From assembly GCF_040786285.1 (NCBI RefSeq), contig NZ_JBFMKQ010000004.1, positions 248,001 through 312,000 on the forward strand: 64,000 nt of DNA, written 5' to 3'. The translations under genes and the position numbers were made by a program. How positions within the stretch are numbered: the stretch's first letter is position 1; the number at the start of each line of letters is the position of its first letter. Below the pieces are notes generated by a model. That model was not told where the DNA came from. It saw only the letters and a list, made by a program, of their open reading frames with translations, and did not search any database. The DNA is from Aquimarina sp040786285 (lineage in GTDB: Bacteria; Bacteroidota; Bacteroidia; Flavobacteriales; Flavobacteriaceae). Positions 28,469-36,670 of the stretch are shown here, one piece after another.

Positions 28469-30010
28469 CTATAAAAATTTAGCCCATGTGCCATCTAAAT
28501 AATATTTGTAGAGTACAGGGTTACGAATTGTATTTACCTCTATACTATCTATTTTGATTAAATCTTTACCAAAAGAGGTCATCAAGTTCATAGATTCATT
28601 TGTAATCCATTCTACCTCTATGTCATCAAAAGTCATGTCCAAAAGTCGTTCTTTAAGCTCGCTTTTACTTTCGTGTTTAGATCCAATTACCCAACCCCAT
28701 TCTCCAAATGAATAGACATGATTACGAATTGGAAGTACATTAAAACCTGAATCACCTATTGTTTTTTCGATAGATCGAAATGCTTTAGTAGTGTAATAAG
28801 GACTTGCAGCCTGTGTAATAATATGTCCAAAAGGTCTTAGCCTACGATGGCAAAGTCGATAAAATTCTTTGGTGTATACCCTATTTAAATCAATGCTTTT
28901 AGGATCCGGAAAATCCAGAATCATGACATCATAGAATTCTGAGCTGTTTTCTAAAAACTGAAATGCATCTTGATTGATTACCTTTACTTTTGGATCATAA
29001 TATGCACTATCATTCATCTTTGTGAAAATCTCATTCGATTTTCCGATTTTTGTCATTTCGGGATCAATATCGACTAATGTAATTTGTTTTACACTTTCAT
29101 ATTTTAAAACTTCTCTAATAGCACAACCATCTCCAGCACCAAGAATTAGCACATTACGAGGATCCTTAGTAAGTTTCATTACCGGATGCACTAAAGGTTC
29201 ATGATATAGAAATTCGTCAAAAGTGCAAAGTTGTTTGCTGGAGTTTAAATACAACCAATAGTGTTCTTTCCATTGTGTAATAGTAATTTTTTGATAACGT
29301 GTTTGCTTAGAAAATACTACTTTATCATTATATCTTTTTTGTTCACCGTACAATACAATTTCATCCGCATTATAGCTTAAAAACAAAATGGCACATAATA
29401 TAGCTGGAATCGCTATATTAAAAGATAATTTATAAGAGGTGTCAATATATTTATTGAGTCTTATAAAAAGAGCAATAGCTACTAAAAAATTGATTCCTCC
29501 AAGAATAAAAGGAGTATGGGTTAATCCCAAAAAAGGGAGCCCTACAAATACAAAAAATAACCCACCAATAAGGCTGCCATAGTAATCATTCTCCATAACA
29601 CCGGCAATATTGGTTCTTAATTCTTCATTTTCTTCATTGATTCGGGTTACTAACGGAATCTCTACACCAATTAATAATCCAATAGCAATGCTAAAACTAT
29701 AGATGATTACTCCTATGTTTTCTGTCATCCCCATTAAGAAATAAGTAGTAAGAGCAGCAGTAGAGGTGAGTATCGATAATAAAAGTTCTGCGATTAGGAA
29801 TTTTTCTAAAATTTTAGTGGTAAAAAATGTACTCAATCTACTTCCTGCTCCCATAGAAAATAACATGATCGAAAGTATCATCGTCCATTGAAATACAGAA
29901 TCTCCAAGGAAATAAGTAGCCAAGGTGGATAGGATGTATTCTGCTACAATCCCAGATAATCCAGTAGCAAATAACGCTAGTTTAAGGATTCTAGACTTTT
30001 TATGTGACAA
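28469..30010 (-). CDS. Second membrane-embedded spermidine synthase
   Basis: A 513-residue paralogue of the enzyme at 25.4-26.9 kb; the two are similar over their whole length, including the membrane part (LSTLATYFLGDSVFQWT against LSTLASYFIGNVIVQWT). It has the SpeE motifs LILGAGDGCAIRE, TLVDIDPEM and LDFPDP, with the catalytic Asp kept. As the pair is split between two opposing operons, they may act on different substrates or form a heteromer (inference). It starts a minus-strand unit with the FAD oxidoreductase. Confidence 0.9.
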   Translation of the reverse strand: MSHKKSRILKLALFATGLSGIVAEYILSTLATYFLGDSVFQWTMILSIMLFSMGAGSRLSTFFTTKILEKFLIAELLLSILTSTAALTTYFLMGMTENIGVIIYSFSIAIGLLIGVEIPLVTRINEENEELRTNIAGVMENDYYGSLIGGLFFVFVGLPFLGLTHTPFILGGINFLVAIALFIRLNKYIDTSYKLSFNIAIPAILCAILFLSYNADEIVLYGEQKRYNDKVVFSKQTRYQKITITQWKEHYWLYLNSSKQLCTFDEFLYHEPLVHPVMKLTKDPRNVLILGAGDGCAIREVLKYESVKQITLVDIDPEMTKIGKSNEIFTKMNDSAYYDPKVKVINQDAFQFLENSSEFYDVMILDFPDPKSIDLNRVYTKEFYRLCHRRLRPFGHIITQAASPYYTTKAFRSIEKTIGDSGFNVLPIRNHVYSFGEWGWVIGSKHESKSELKERLLDMTFDDIEVEWITNESMNLMTSFGKDLIKIDSIEVNTIRNPVLYKYYLDGTWAKFL

Positions 30011-30055
30011 TTTAGTGTATTATTAGAATTTACAATCGTGCTCGTATAGTCGTTT

Positions 30056-30063
30056 CAAAATTA
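30056..30063 (-). promoter_or_regulatory. Putative -7 box for the second spermidine synthase operon
   Basis: On the minus strand this reads TAATTTTG, matching TAnnTTTG, 46 bp before the start codon at 30010. No TTG is found at the usual -33 spacing. The remaining ~270 bp up to the cupin gene show nothing else I can support except a TAGTTTTG on the plus strand (30167-30174) without a -33 partner. Confidence 0.35.
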
Positions 30064-30334
30064 CATAGAAAAAAATGAAAGAAAGTAGACTACTATGATT
30101 AACTTATATAAAGTGTGTATAATACAAAATTTTGCAGATACTATAGTGGTAATTTAATTAAATGTTTAGTTTTGAAGTTATATATTATATATAATTCCCA
30201 TAGATTAAAATCTGGGTTAATTATCTAGGGATTGGTTAAGTCTGCAAGAAGTATTAAGTTCAAACTTACTTTTTTTTAGTTTCGAGTCAGAACTCAAAGA
30301 ATTAATCCTGATAACATTATGTTTATTTAAAATT

Positions 30335-30967
30335 ATGACGAACGAAATATTCGGAGCGCACTATTTTCATGCAAAAAATCAAGATATATTTGAGAGTGAT
30401 CTAAATCAGCTTTACTTTTTTACTTCCTACATAGGGTTGCAAAAAATAAAAGTAGAAAAGGGAGATTGTGTGTATTATTTTGATAGTGAGTTAAAAGAAG
30501 TAAAAGTACAGAAAGGACCTTGTACAATAAATTCAAAATATTTGGCAACTGTAATCAGAGGGTATATGCATCCGAATGCCAGTTTTTCTTTAGAGGGAGT
30601 TACTACGCTGCCTTATGTTAATGGATGTTCTACAAAACAACTGCTTCCTCCGATTAGGTTAGGAGACCCAACATTGCAATACCTTAAAATGCCTCCTTTT
30701 AGTAAAGAACAAGAGCATCATATTCATTCAACCTTTCGGGTTGTTCTAATTTTAGAAGGGGTAGGAAAAAGTATTGTGGGAATAGAAAACAGAAATATAA
30801 TAACAGATTTAGAACCTGGTTCGGTATGTATATTAGAACCAATGTGTCCACATCATTTCGAAACGGATACAGAAAAACCATTAATAGCAATACCCTTACA
30901 TATTTATTCCTCAATAGGTGCGTTAGAAAAAAATCACCCAATGTTTAACGGTACTATAATGATATAA
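30335..30967 (+). CDS. Cupin-domain protein of the candidate peptide cassette
   Basis: A 210-residue cytoplasmic protein with a C-terminal cupin fold (about 115-200): the metal-type motifs are partly kept (EHHIHSTFRVVLILEGVG and LEPGSVCILEPMCPHHFE). The N-terminal ~110 residues have a separate beta-rich part with several cysteines and no family I recognise. It could be a metal-dependent tailoring enzyme or a small-molecule sensor. It is the first gene of a tight group; the next starts 3 bp after its stop. Confidence 0.72.
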   Translation: MTNEIFGAHYFHAKNQDIFESDLNQLYFFTSYIGLQKIKVEKGDCVYYFDSELKEVKVQKGPCTINSKYLATVIRGYMHPNASFSLEGVTTLPYVNGCSTKQLLPPIRLGDPTLQYLKMPPFSKEQEHHIHSTFRVVLILEGVGKSIVGIENRNIITDLEPGSVCILEPMCPHHFETDTEKPLIAIPLHIYSSIGALEKNHPMFNGTIMI

Positions 30968-30970
30968 TAA

Positions 30971-31354
30971 ATGGAAAATGAAAAAATAGATAAAATCATT
31001 ATTGATTTCTTAGAAGAATTCAATAATATGTGTACAACTACAAGAAAAGATTTTTTAATACGAGAAAGAATTGTTACCTATGAGCATAGTTCTTCGGTTA
31101 AAAGATATAACATTACTCATCAAATAAGAAGAAAAAATAATGAGTGGCTTATAGAAGGAGTTAGTACTATTTTTTGGGTTTTTAAAAGAAGATTTCCTTT
31201 GTTGAGAATTAATCGCATCAATGATAAGATTCGTTTTACAGGATTGTTTACATCTTCATTTTTAGATTTTGACATACAACTTGTTGAAAGTCAGTTGCAG
31301 GAGTATTTAGAAATTTGTAAAAAACAGCCTGAAGATGTCTTTACCAAATCTTGA
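30971..31354 (+). CDS. Unknown 127-residue protein of the candidate peptide cassette
   Basis: No signal peptide, membrane segment or family motif is recognised. The product is basic in the middle (KRYNITHQIRRKNNEW, FKRRFPLLRINR) with alternating strands and a helical C-terminus. Its last 20 bp overlap the start of the asparagine-synthetase-like gene in another frame, so the two are likely translated together. A small substrate- or leader-binding subunit would fit the setting, but that is a guess from context. Confidence 0.65.
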   Translation: MENEKIDKIIIDFLEEFNNMCTTTRKDFLIRERIVTYEHSSSVKRYNITHQIRRKNNEWLIEGVSTIFWVFKRRFPLLRINRINDKIRFTGLFTSSFLDFDIQLVESQLQEYLEICKKQPEDVFTKS

Positions 31355-32393
31355 TAACCAGGTGTATTATTTATCCAAAAAGCAATTGTTTCGCAATGGT
31401 TTATGGAAAAAAAAAGTAAATCCTATATATTTAAAAAGTTGTGAGTTTTTTGGAGCAATATTAATAGATCGAACGGAAACTATTGATTCGGGAATTAATT
31501 TTAAAATTATAGATAAAATACCGGAAGAGTCTAATACCGATTTAACTTTTGATGAGATATGTAGTATTAGGGCAGCTAAGATTATTAGTTCGACAAAAGG
31601 CAAATTAAAAGTATTATGGTCAGGCGGAATAGATTCTACTGTTGCTTTGATTTCATTAATTTTAGAATTAACGGGTACAGCTGATATTGATAGGCTACAA
31701 ATATTATTGTCTAAAGAGTCTATTATTGAATACCCCAATTTTTTTAATGATATCATAAAAGATAAACTGAATTATGAAATCATTCAGACCAATATCATAG
31801 ATCATATTGCGCAAGATGAAATTATTATATCTGGGGAGCACGGAGACCAACTTTTTGGAAGTGATAAACTTAAATACTCAATTATTACCGGAGATGCTTT
31901 TAGTCCATATTCTGAAATTTTAGATTTTGTTATCACGAGAAAATTAGGAACTTATAGATACACAAATAAAATTATTGATTTTATAGAACCCCAGCTCAAG
32001 AAATCTCCAATTGAAATAATAACACTATTTGATTGTTTATGGTGGTTAAATTTTTCTTTGAAATGGCAAACTGTTTCTATGAGATTAACTCATGGAATCA
32101 ATCGTCATCATTATGATTTGGAATCAACAGTGTTTCATTTTTTCAAAAGCACAAATTTTCAAAAGTGGTCGATGAGTAATCATAACTGTAAAATAAAAAA
32201 AGAATGGAATTCATACAAATATGTTGCTAAAGAATATATTTATCAGTTCCATCAAGACGATTTTTATTTGATCAAAAAAGAAAAAGAACAATCACTAAAA
32301 GAGGTACTTGTTAATAGACATACAAATTTTAATGTTTGGGACTATTTCAAAAAACATAAAAGACCTAGTAAAAAATGGATAACACATCGATGA
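31335..32393 (+). CDS. Asparagine-synthetase-like ATP-pyrophosphatase lacking the glutaminase domain
   Basis: The 352-residue protein has the PP-loop SGGIDS (96-101) and the second AsnB signature in degenerate form, SGEHGDQLFG (166-175, against SGEGSDELFG in AsnB). These activate a carboxylate as an acyl-adenylate. The N-terminal ~90 residues are too short for a class II glutamine amidotransferase domain and the protein lacks its start Cys, so it should not use glutamine. Lasso peptide cyclases also are AsnB relatives that activate a peptide side chain (family knowledge). Here a peptide ligase or amide-forming role on the small peptide downstream is inferred. No transglutaminase-like protease or PqqD-like gene is nearby. 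Confidence 0.78.
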   Translation: MSLPNLDNQVYYLSKKQLFRNGLWKKKVNPIYLKSCEFFGAILIDRTETIDSGINFKIIDKIPEESNTDLTFDEICSIRAAKIISSTKGKLKVLWSGGIDSTVALISLILELTGTADIDRLQILLSKESIIEYPNFFNDIIKDKLNYEIIQTNIIDHIAQDEIIISGEHGDQLFGSDKLKYSIITGDAFSPYSEILDFVITRKLGTYRYTNKIIDFIEPQLKKSPIEIITLFDCLWWLNFSLKWQTVSMRLTHGINRHHYDLESTVFHFFKSTNFQKWSMSNHNCKIKKEWNSYKYVAKEYIYQFHQDDFYLIKKEKEQSLKEVLVNRHTNFNVWDYFKKHKRPSKKWITHR

Positions 32394-32623
32394 TAAGGGT
32401 ATAGGTGTTGTTTAGTCACTTTGAGAATCAAGAAACCCTCGAATTATTAGCTGTCTTTGTTGATTACAAATAGTGTTATTTAACTTTCATTCAAAAGATA
32501 AGAATATCAAATTTTTAGTCAAGTTATTATTTTGGGGTAATCTTCTATGTTTTAGAAACTCCTCATAAGCTTTTGGGTCTCTTCTCGAACCGCCCATGTT
32601 ATGATTTTTTTGCCAATAAAAGT

Positions 32624-32764
32624 ATGAAAACTAAAACAAAAAGCCTTACCGAGTATCAAACTAAACCAATAAAGGATACGGTTCTTGAGAAATCAAAATT
32701 AAAAAAAGTATACGGTGGAGCACACAGTGATGGAGACCCTTTTCCAGAACCCAGTAGACCATAA
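32624..32764 (+). CDS. Small precursor-like peptide with double-glycine leader
   Basis: A 46-residue peptide starting at the ATG at 32624 (MKTKTKSLTEYQ), chosen over an upstream in-frame ATG because the Lys/Ser/Leu-rich start is typical of Bacteroidota GG-leader natural product precursors. The leader ends in LEKSKLKKVYGG and leaves a 14-residue core AHSDGDPFPEPSRP, rich in Pro, Asp, Ser and Glu. Acidic side chains in the core could be the carboxylates activated by the AsnB-like enzyme (inference). It lies 230 bp behind that gene on the same strand. No peptidase-containing ABC transporter is in the window. Confidence 0.65.
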   Translation: MKTKTKSLTEYQTKPIKDTVLEKSKLKKVYGGAHSDGDPFPEPSRP

Positions 32765-32956
32765 TTGGAACGTAATGAAGGCAAGTAATTTTGGGATGTC
32801 TATTATCAGTTAGGTAAAACGTATTTAGACAAATGTAGATTGCTATATTAAAAACATAATATAATTTTGGGGATGCTCGCTCTTCTTGTTGTATTATCCA
32901 ATTCTATATATACCAAAATTAATTAAAACAACACTCACAAGTGGTGAGTATAAAAC

Positions 32957-32984
32957 AAAGAACCACGACTGTAAAGACGTGGTT
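32957..32984 (-). terminator. Terminator of the tRNA-Arg transcript
   Basis: AACCACG and CGTGGTT (32961-32984) pair around an inner CT-GTAA-AG, with one mismatch. The minus-strand transcript then reads CTTTGTTTT. It stands 12 bp behind the tRNA 3' end. Confidence 0.6.
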
Positions 32985-32996
32985 TATTGCTTATAG

Positions 32997-33070
32997 TGAC
33001 CTCGGCAGGATTCAAACCTGCAACCTCTTGAGCCGTAATCAAGTGCACTATTCAGTTATGCTACGAGGCC
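32997..33070 (-). tRNA. tRNA-Arg(ACG), non-canonical D/T-loop contact
   Basis: The minus strand folds into a 74-nt cloverleaf: acceptor GGCCTCG/CGAGGTC (one G-U at 2-71) with discriminator A, D-stem GCAT/GTGC, anticodon stem CTTGA/TCAAG with loop TTACGGC (anticodon ACG), and T-stem GCAGG/CCTGC. A20, C35 and A73 support arginine identity. No CCA is encoded. The T-loop is TTTGAAT instead of TTCGAAT and the D-loop has GA where GG is usual, so the 19-56 pair would be A-U. A protein frame on the opposite strand (32941-33201) is the shadow of this gene. Confidence 0.85.
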
Positions 33071-33253
33071 GTTTTGCGGGTGCAAATATAAATGTTTTTA
33101 TTATAGTTGGCAAAATTTATGTTGACTTTTTGATAACTAAAAAAAGCTACTTGATATACTTTGGTAAAATAATATTCAAAGATATAATTCAAGTAGCCTG
33201 ATATTTAATACATAAGCCATTGTTATGTATGATATCTTCAAGAATTAATTAGT

Positions 33254-34591
33254 TTATTTACTCTGTTTCGACATCATTTTTTTGGCTAAATCTGCTCCAA
33301 TTAAAGATTGTAACAAGTTTCCGTCATTGCTTTGCTTACCTCCATCTTGTATATAGATTTCTGGTAACCTTAACTCTTTAAGCTCTCGGGCTATATTCAC
33401 AGAGGTTTTGTATTCCCACTCTGCACGTTCTTGTGGTGTAAGACCCGCAGTAACCAATTTCGCATTTTCATAAGATTGTGCATCGGCCATCGTTTTTTGA
33501 GTTTTGGCTTTAAATTGTGCTACCTCATAATTCTTGCGTTCTTCGATAAGATTAAACTCGGCAACTTTAGCTTTGGTTTCTGCTTCAATAGTTTTTTGAA
33601 TTTGCTCTTTTTCTAATCGAGCACGTTCTGTTGCTTTTTCAGCTTCACCTTTTGCAATTTCTTTTTGAGCACGATAAAATTGACGTTCTGCTTGTTGCTT
33701 TTCTAATTGTGTTTGTGCTACCTCTTCCTTTTGTAATTGTAATCGCTTGTCAAAAGTAGACTCCCAATCAATTTCGGTAACAACGGCTTGTACGACAGTA
33801 AGGCCATAGGCTCTTAAAGAATTTCCACGCTCTCTTATAGGCTCTCCATTGATGTATTTTATTCTATAACGCTTTTGTTTAGATTCTTTATTTGCTACCG
33901 TTCGTACTATTGTACTATCCCCAATAACTTCTCTTTGCTCACTTGCAATATATTCTTCCAGAACATACATTCCGTTTTCTAGCTGATCTTTAAAATATCT
34001 ATCAAAATCAGAAGCTTGACCAGAAATATAGTCTTGGGCATCCATCAGTTTACAGGTGTTTTTTATTGATTGATCGATATTGGGTATAATACGCGAACGA
34101 ATCAGGTTTTTTTCTGTCTTATTACGATCTGCAACCGATAAAAATTGATCTTCGTCTGCAGTGTTTATACTGATTACTACAGAAGTCGCAATCCTAGCTT
34201 TTACCGCATCGCTAAATGCCCAATATTTGGCAACGTCTACATTGGCATACTTGCTTTGTTCACCCAGTTCGCCATCGTTTTTATTTGGGATTACATATTT
34301 GATTGGTAGTTCGAATTGTATTGGAATCAATCGTCCCCACATTTTGGTGTTGATGCCTTGATGCACTACAGCCTTTTGACTTCCCCAAGGATATTGTACG
34401 GCATAGGCTGTACCAGGTTCTGCATAAAAGAACATTCCTGAGATGACACTAAGTACAAGGCCGAGGCCGATCATTCGAAAATTACGTTGTTTTGTAAACC
34501 AGTTTAGAATTTTGACAGTTCCAAAAATTGGTTTGATAATAAGCATGATGATTCCGGTAAGAACCATAAGGATTCCTATAAATGTTAGCAT
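33254..34591 (-). CDS. SPFH/band 7 (prohibitin-like) membrane protein
   Basis: A 445-residue membrane-anchored scaffold protein of the stomatin/prohibitin/flotillin superfamily. Two membrane segments at about 3-22 and 40-58 are followed by an SPFH domain (about 60-260) and a long Glu/Lys/Ala-rich coiled coil (about 265-370, KEIAKGEAEKATERARLEKE) used for oligomerisation. Such proteins organise membrane microdomains and often partner with proteases. The gene stands alone, with 379 bp before apt. Confidence 0.85.
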   Translation of the reverse strand: MLTFIGILMVLTGIIMLIIKPIFGTVKILNWFTKQRNFRMIGLGLVLSVISGMFFYAEPGTAYAVQYPWGSQKAVVHQGINTKMWGRLIPIQFELPIKYVIPNKNDGELGEQSKYANVDVAKYWAFSDAVKARIATSVVISINTADEDQFLSVADRNKTEKNLIRSRIIPNIDQSIKNTCKLMDAQDYISGQASDFDRYFKDQLENGMYVLEEYIASEQREVIGDSTIVRTVANKESKQKRYRIKYINGEPIRERGNSLRAYGLTVVQAVVTEIDWESTFDKRLQLQKEEVAQTQLEKQQAERQFYRAQKEIAKGEAEKATERARLEKEQIQKTIEAETKAKVAEFNLIEERKNYEVAQFKAKTQKTMADAQSYENAKLVTAGLTPQERAEWEYKTSVNIARELKELRLPEIYIQDGGKQSNDGNLLQSLIGADLAKKMMSKQSK

Positions 34592-34880
34592 TTTAAATAG
34601 TTTTAAATGATTAATTGATAATTTTTAGCTTACTCGAAGAAGTAGTTTTGTTTACATAGTTTCTATATTTTATGATTTATAATTTGATATAATGGGTTGA
34701 TTGTTTTTTTAATATATCTGAAGAAAAATTATTAGAAAAATATTTATACTAAAATCTGTAAAAGTAATTACAGATATGTAACTAAAAAGACAAATTATGT
34801 TTCAAAATGTAATCTATATGTCTTGTTTCTAATTATTTTTTGTAATTAAAATGATTGGTTTTTATTGCATAGTGTAATTT

Positions 34881-34909
34881 TTGTAGGGTGCATTTGAGCT
34901 TTATTTTTG
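34881..34909 (+). promoter_or_regulatory. Putative apt promoter
   Basis: TTG at 34881-34883 and TATTTTTG at 34902-34909 are 18 bp apart, matching TTG-N17-23-TAnnTTTG. The apt start codon is 61 bp after the -7 box. The rest of the 379-bp gap is AT-rich and shows nothing else I can support. Confidence 0.5.
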
Positions 34910-34970
34910 TTCTGAAGGGGATTTTTATCTTTTTTTAGCCTCTTTTTTCAATTTTCATTATTTTCGGCCG

Positions 34971-35483
34971 ATGAACATACAAGATTTTATTAGAGATATT
35001 CCCGACTTTCCGAAACCCGGAATTTTATTTAAAGACATCACACCATTATTGGCAAATCATAAAGCGTTGATTAGTTGTGCAGATCAGTTGGCAAATTTTT
35101 GCCCAGAGCATACAAAAATTGACAAAGTGATCGGTATAGAATCCAGAGGGTTTATTATTGGCGGAATGATTGCAGAGCGTTTAGATGCTGGTTTTGTGCC
35201 CGTGCGCAAAAAAGGGAAGCTCCCGTATGATGTAAAATCAAAAAGTTACGGTCTTGAGTATGGAGAAGATACTTTAGAAATTCATACCGATGCGATTGCC
35301 CCTGGTGAGCATGTTTTAATTCATGATGATGTATTGGCAACGGGAGGCACAGCTAAAGCGGTTTGTGATTTGGTACAAGAGTTGGGCGGAGTAGTAGTAC
35401 AATGTAATTTTATTATGAAACTTGATTTTCTTAACGGGAAGGATAAATTAAGTGTTCCCGTATCTGCATTATTGAATTACTAA
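34971..35483 (+). CDS. apt: Adenine phosphoribosyltransferase
   Basis: Salvages adenine to AMP with PRPP. The 170-residue cytoplasmic enzyme has the expected length and motifs: IRDIPDFPKPGILFKDITPLL at the start, IESRGFI for adenine binding (57-63), and the PRPP loop VLIHDDVLATGGTA (115-128). It is transcribed alone and ends at a hairpin shared with the convergent gene. Confidence 0.96.
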   Translation: MNIQDFIRDIPDFPKPGILFKDITPLLANHKALISCADQLANFCPEHTKIDKVIGIESRGFIIGGMIAERLDAGFVPVRKKGKLPYDVKSKSYGLEYGEDTLEIHTDAIAPGEHVLIHDDVLATGGTAKAVCDLVQELGGVVVQCNFIMKLDFLNGKDKLSVPVSALLNY

Positions 35484-35510
35484 AAAAAGCCTTCATTAAA
35501 TTGAAGGCTT
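35482..35510 (-). terminator. Terminator between apt and the convergent secreted-protein gene
   Basis: AAGCCTTCA (35487-35495) pairs with TGAAGGCTT (35502-35510). The A-run at 35482-35488 gives a U-run for the minus-strand transcript, so it mainly ends the 35532-36338 gene. Confidence 0.65.
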
Positions 35511-35531
35511 GGATAAATTTATATAAGTTAT

Positions 35532-36338
35532 TTACTTCTTGGTGGTCACTATGATAGCACCATCCTTTGCCTTGTTACCATAAATACTAATAGCAGTTTC
35601 TGGTTTAAGAAAATCTACCTCGGCCAGTTGATCAGATTTTGCCAGGTTGTCCAGGGTTTTAAAATCAGACTCTTTTCCGTCAATAATAATTAGCTTTTCT
35701 ATCTCGGGATTATCTACAAAGTTAAATTTCTGATTATTTTTTCTATGGAAAGGATGTAATTGTTGACCATTAAAAATTAAATTTCCATCCTCACTTTCTT
35801 CAAAAGTAAAGGAACTCATGATTTGATCTTTGAATTTTTGAATGTTAAAAGATAATGAATCAGTGTGTTCATCAAAGTCGAAATCAAAAGCAAAATTGTG
35901 CTTTTTCATAATACTATCCATATCAATTTTTGGGTACTTAAAACCAGATTGATTGGTCCAGGCGGTAATATCAAACATTCCAGAATTAGTGATATATAAA
36001 CTTCCATTTTTATAACCTAATTCTATTTGTGAAATCGGAGTATTGGAAGACGAAGAGTATTGGCTTTTCGATTTTCCTTTTTTAAGGATGAGACTTAAAC
36101 TTGTGATTTCATTCTGATCATTATATTCAACCTTTTTTAGGATTAATTCTATGCCATTTTCTGCAAAAAATGTCTGAAGATCTTCTAACTCTTTCTCAGA
36201 GGTATTTTTATTGATTATGGCCGTTATTTCATCTGACTGAACAGGGTTAACAATCGATACCTCGCCCGGAATTTCGGTAAATGCTGTTAAGGAAAGCATA
36301 CCTAGTATGCTCATTCCTAAAATGAACCATTTTTTCAT
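35532..36338 (-). CDS. Secreted protein related to the ectodomain of the M56 sensor
   Basis: A 268-residue exported protein (signal about 1-20, ending near LTAFTEI) of unknown function. A module at about 45-90 (TSEKELEDLQTFFAENGIEL...N.ITSL.L.L) is similar to two modules in the ectodomain of the M56 protein encoded 330 bp upstream on the same strand. The C-terminus (AISIYGNKAKDGAIIVTTKK) imitates the end of a TonB-dependent receptor plug, and the M56 protein has this motif twice. It is likely a stand-alone partner or decoy of that sensor (inference). Confidence 0.75.
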   Translation of the reverse strand: MKKWFILGMSILGMLSLTAFTEIPGEVSIVNPVQSDEITAIINKNTSEKELEDLQTFFAENGIELILKKVEYNDQNEITSLSLILKKGKSKSQYSSSSNTPISQIELGYKNGSLYITNSGMFDITAWTNQSGFKYPKIDMDSIMKKHNFAFDFDFDEHTDSLSFNIQKFKDQIMSSFTFEESEDGNLIFNGQQLHPFHRKNNQKFNFVDNPEIEKLIIIDGKESDFKTLDNLAKSDQLAEVDFLKPETAISIYGNKAKDGAIIVTTKK

Positions 36339-36612
36339 ACTAAATATTTTTGGTTATGTATTAGGGTGTTAAAGCGTCATCTTAATTACGAATAAGAATG
36401 ACTAATGTTGCAAAAAAGTAATCTTGTAGTATGATTTATAGTATGTTCTTAGCCTAGAGCTCTTTTAGTTACATATAACCTCCACCCAAATAGAAGTAAC
36501 TGAAGCTTTGAAGCTTTGGCTAGATCTAAACGTCTTTTTGTAAAACTTGGTAAGATTAATTTGTTTGCTTTTGCAAGAATTAAAAATAGTTGTTTTTTCA
36601 TACTACGAAAAT

Positions 36613-36641
36613 AAAAAAACTCGCTCTATTAGAGCGAGTTT
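36613..36641 (-). terminator. Terminator of the blaI-M56 operon
   Basis: AAACTCGCTCT (36617-36627), loop ATT, AGAGCGAGTTT (36631-36641), with an A-run on the left that gives a U-run on the minus strand. The rest of the 332-bp gap (36339-36670) shows nothing else I can support. Confidence 0.75.
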
Positions 36642-36670
36642 TTGATTGAAATGATATAGGATATCTATCT

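Noticed and set aside
32941..33201. An 86-codon frame reading through the tRNA region
   Set aside because: It is the antisense of the tRNA-Arg gene and has no start context or family features.
20128..33250. Search for an integrase, transposase or prophage genes in the presumed island
   Set aside because: None was found; only the short direct repeat supports an integration event.
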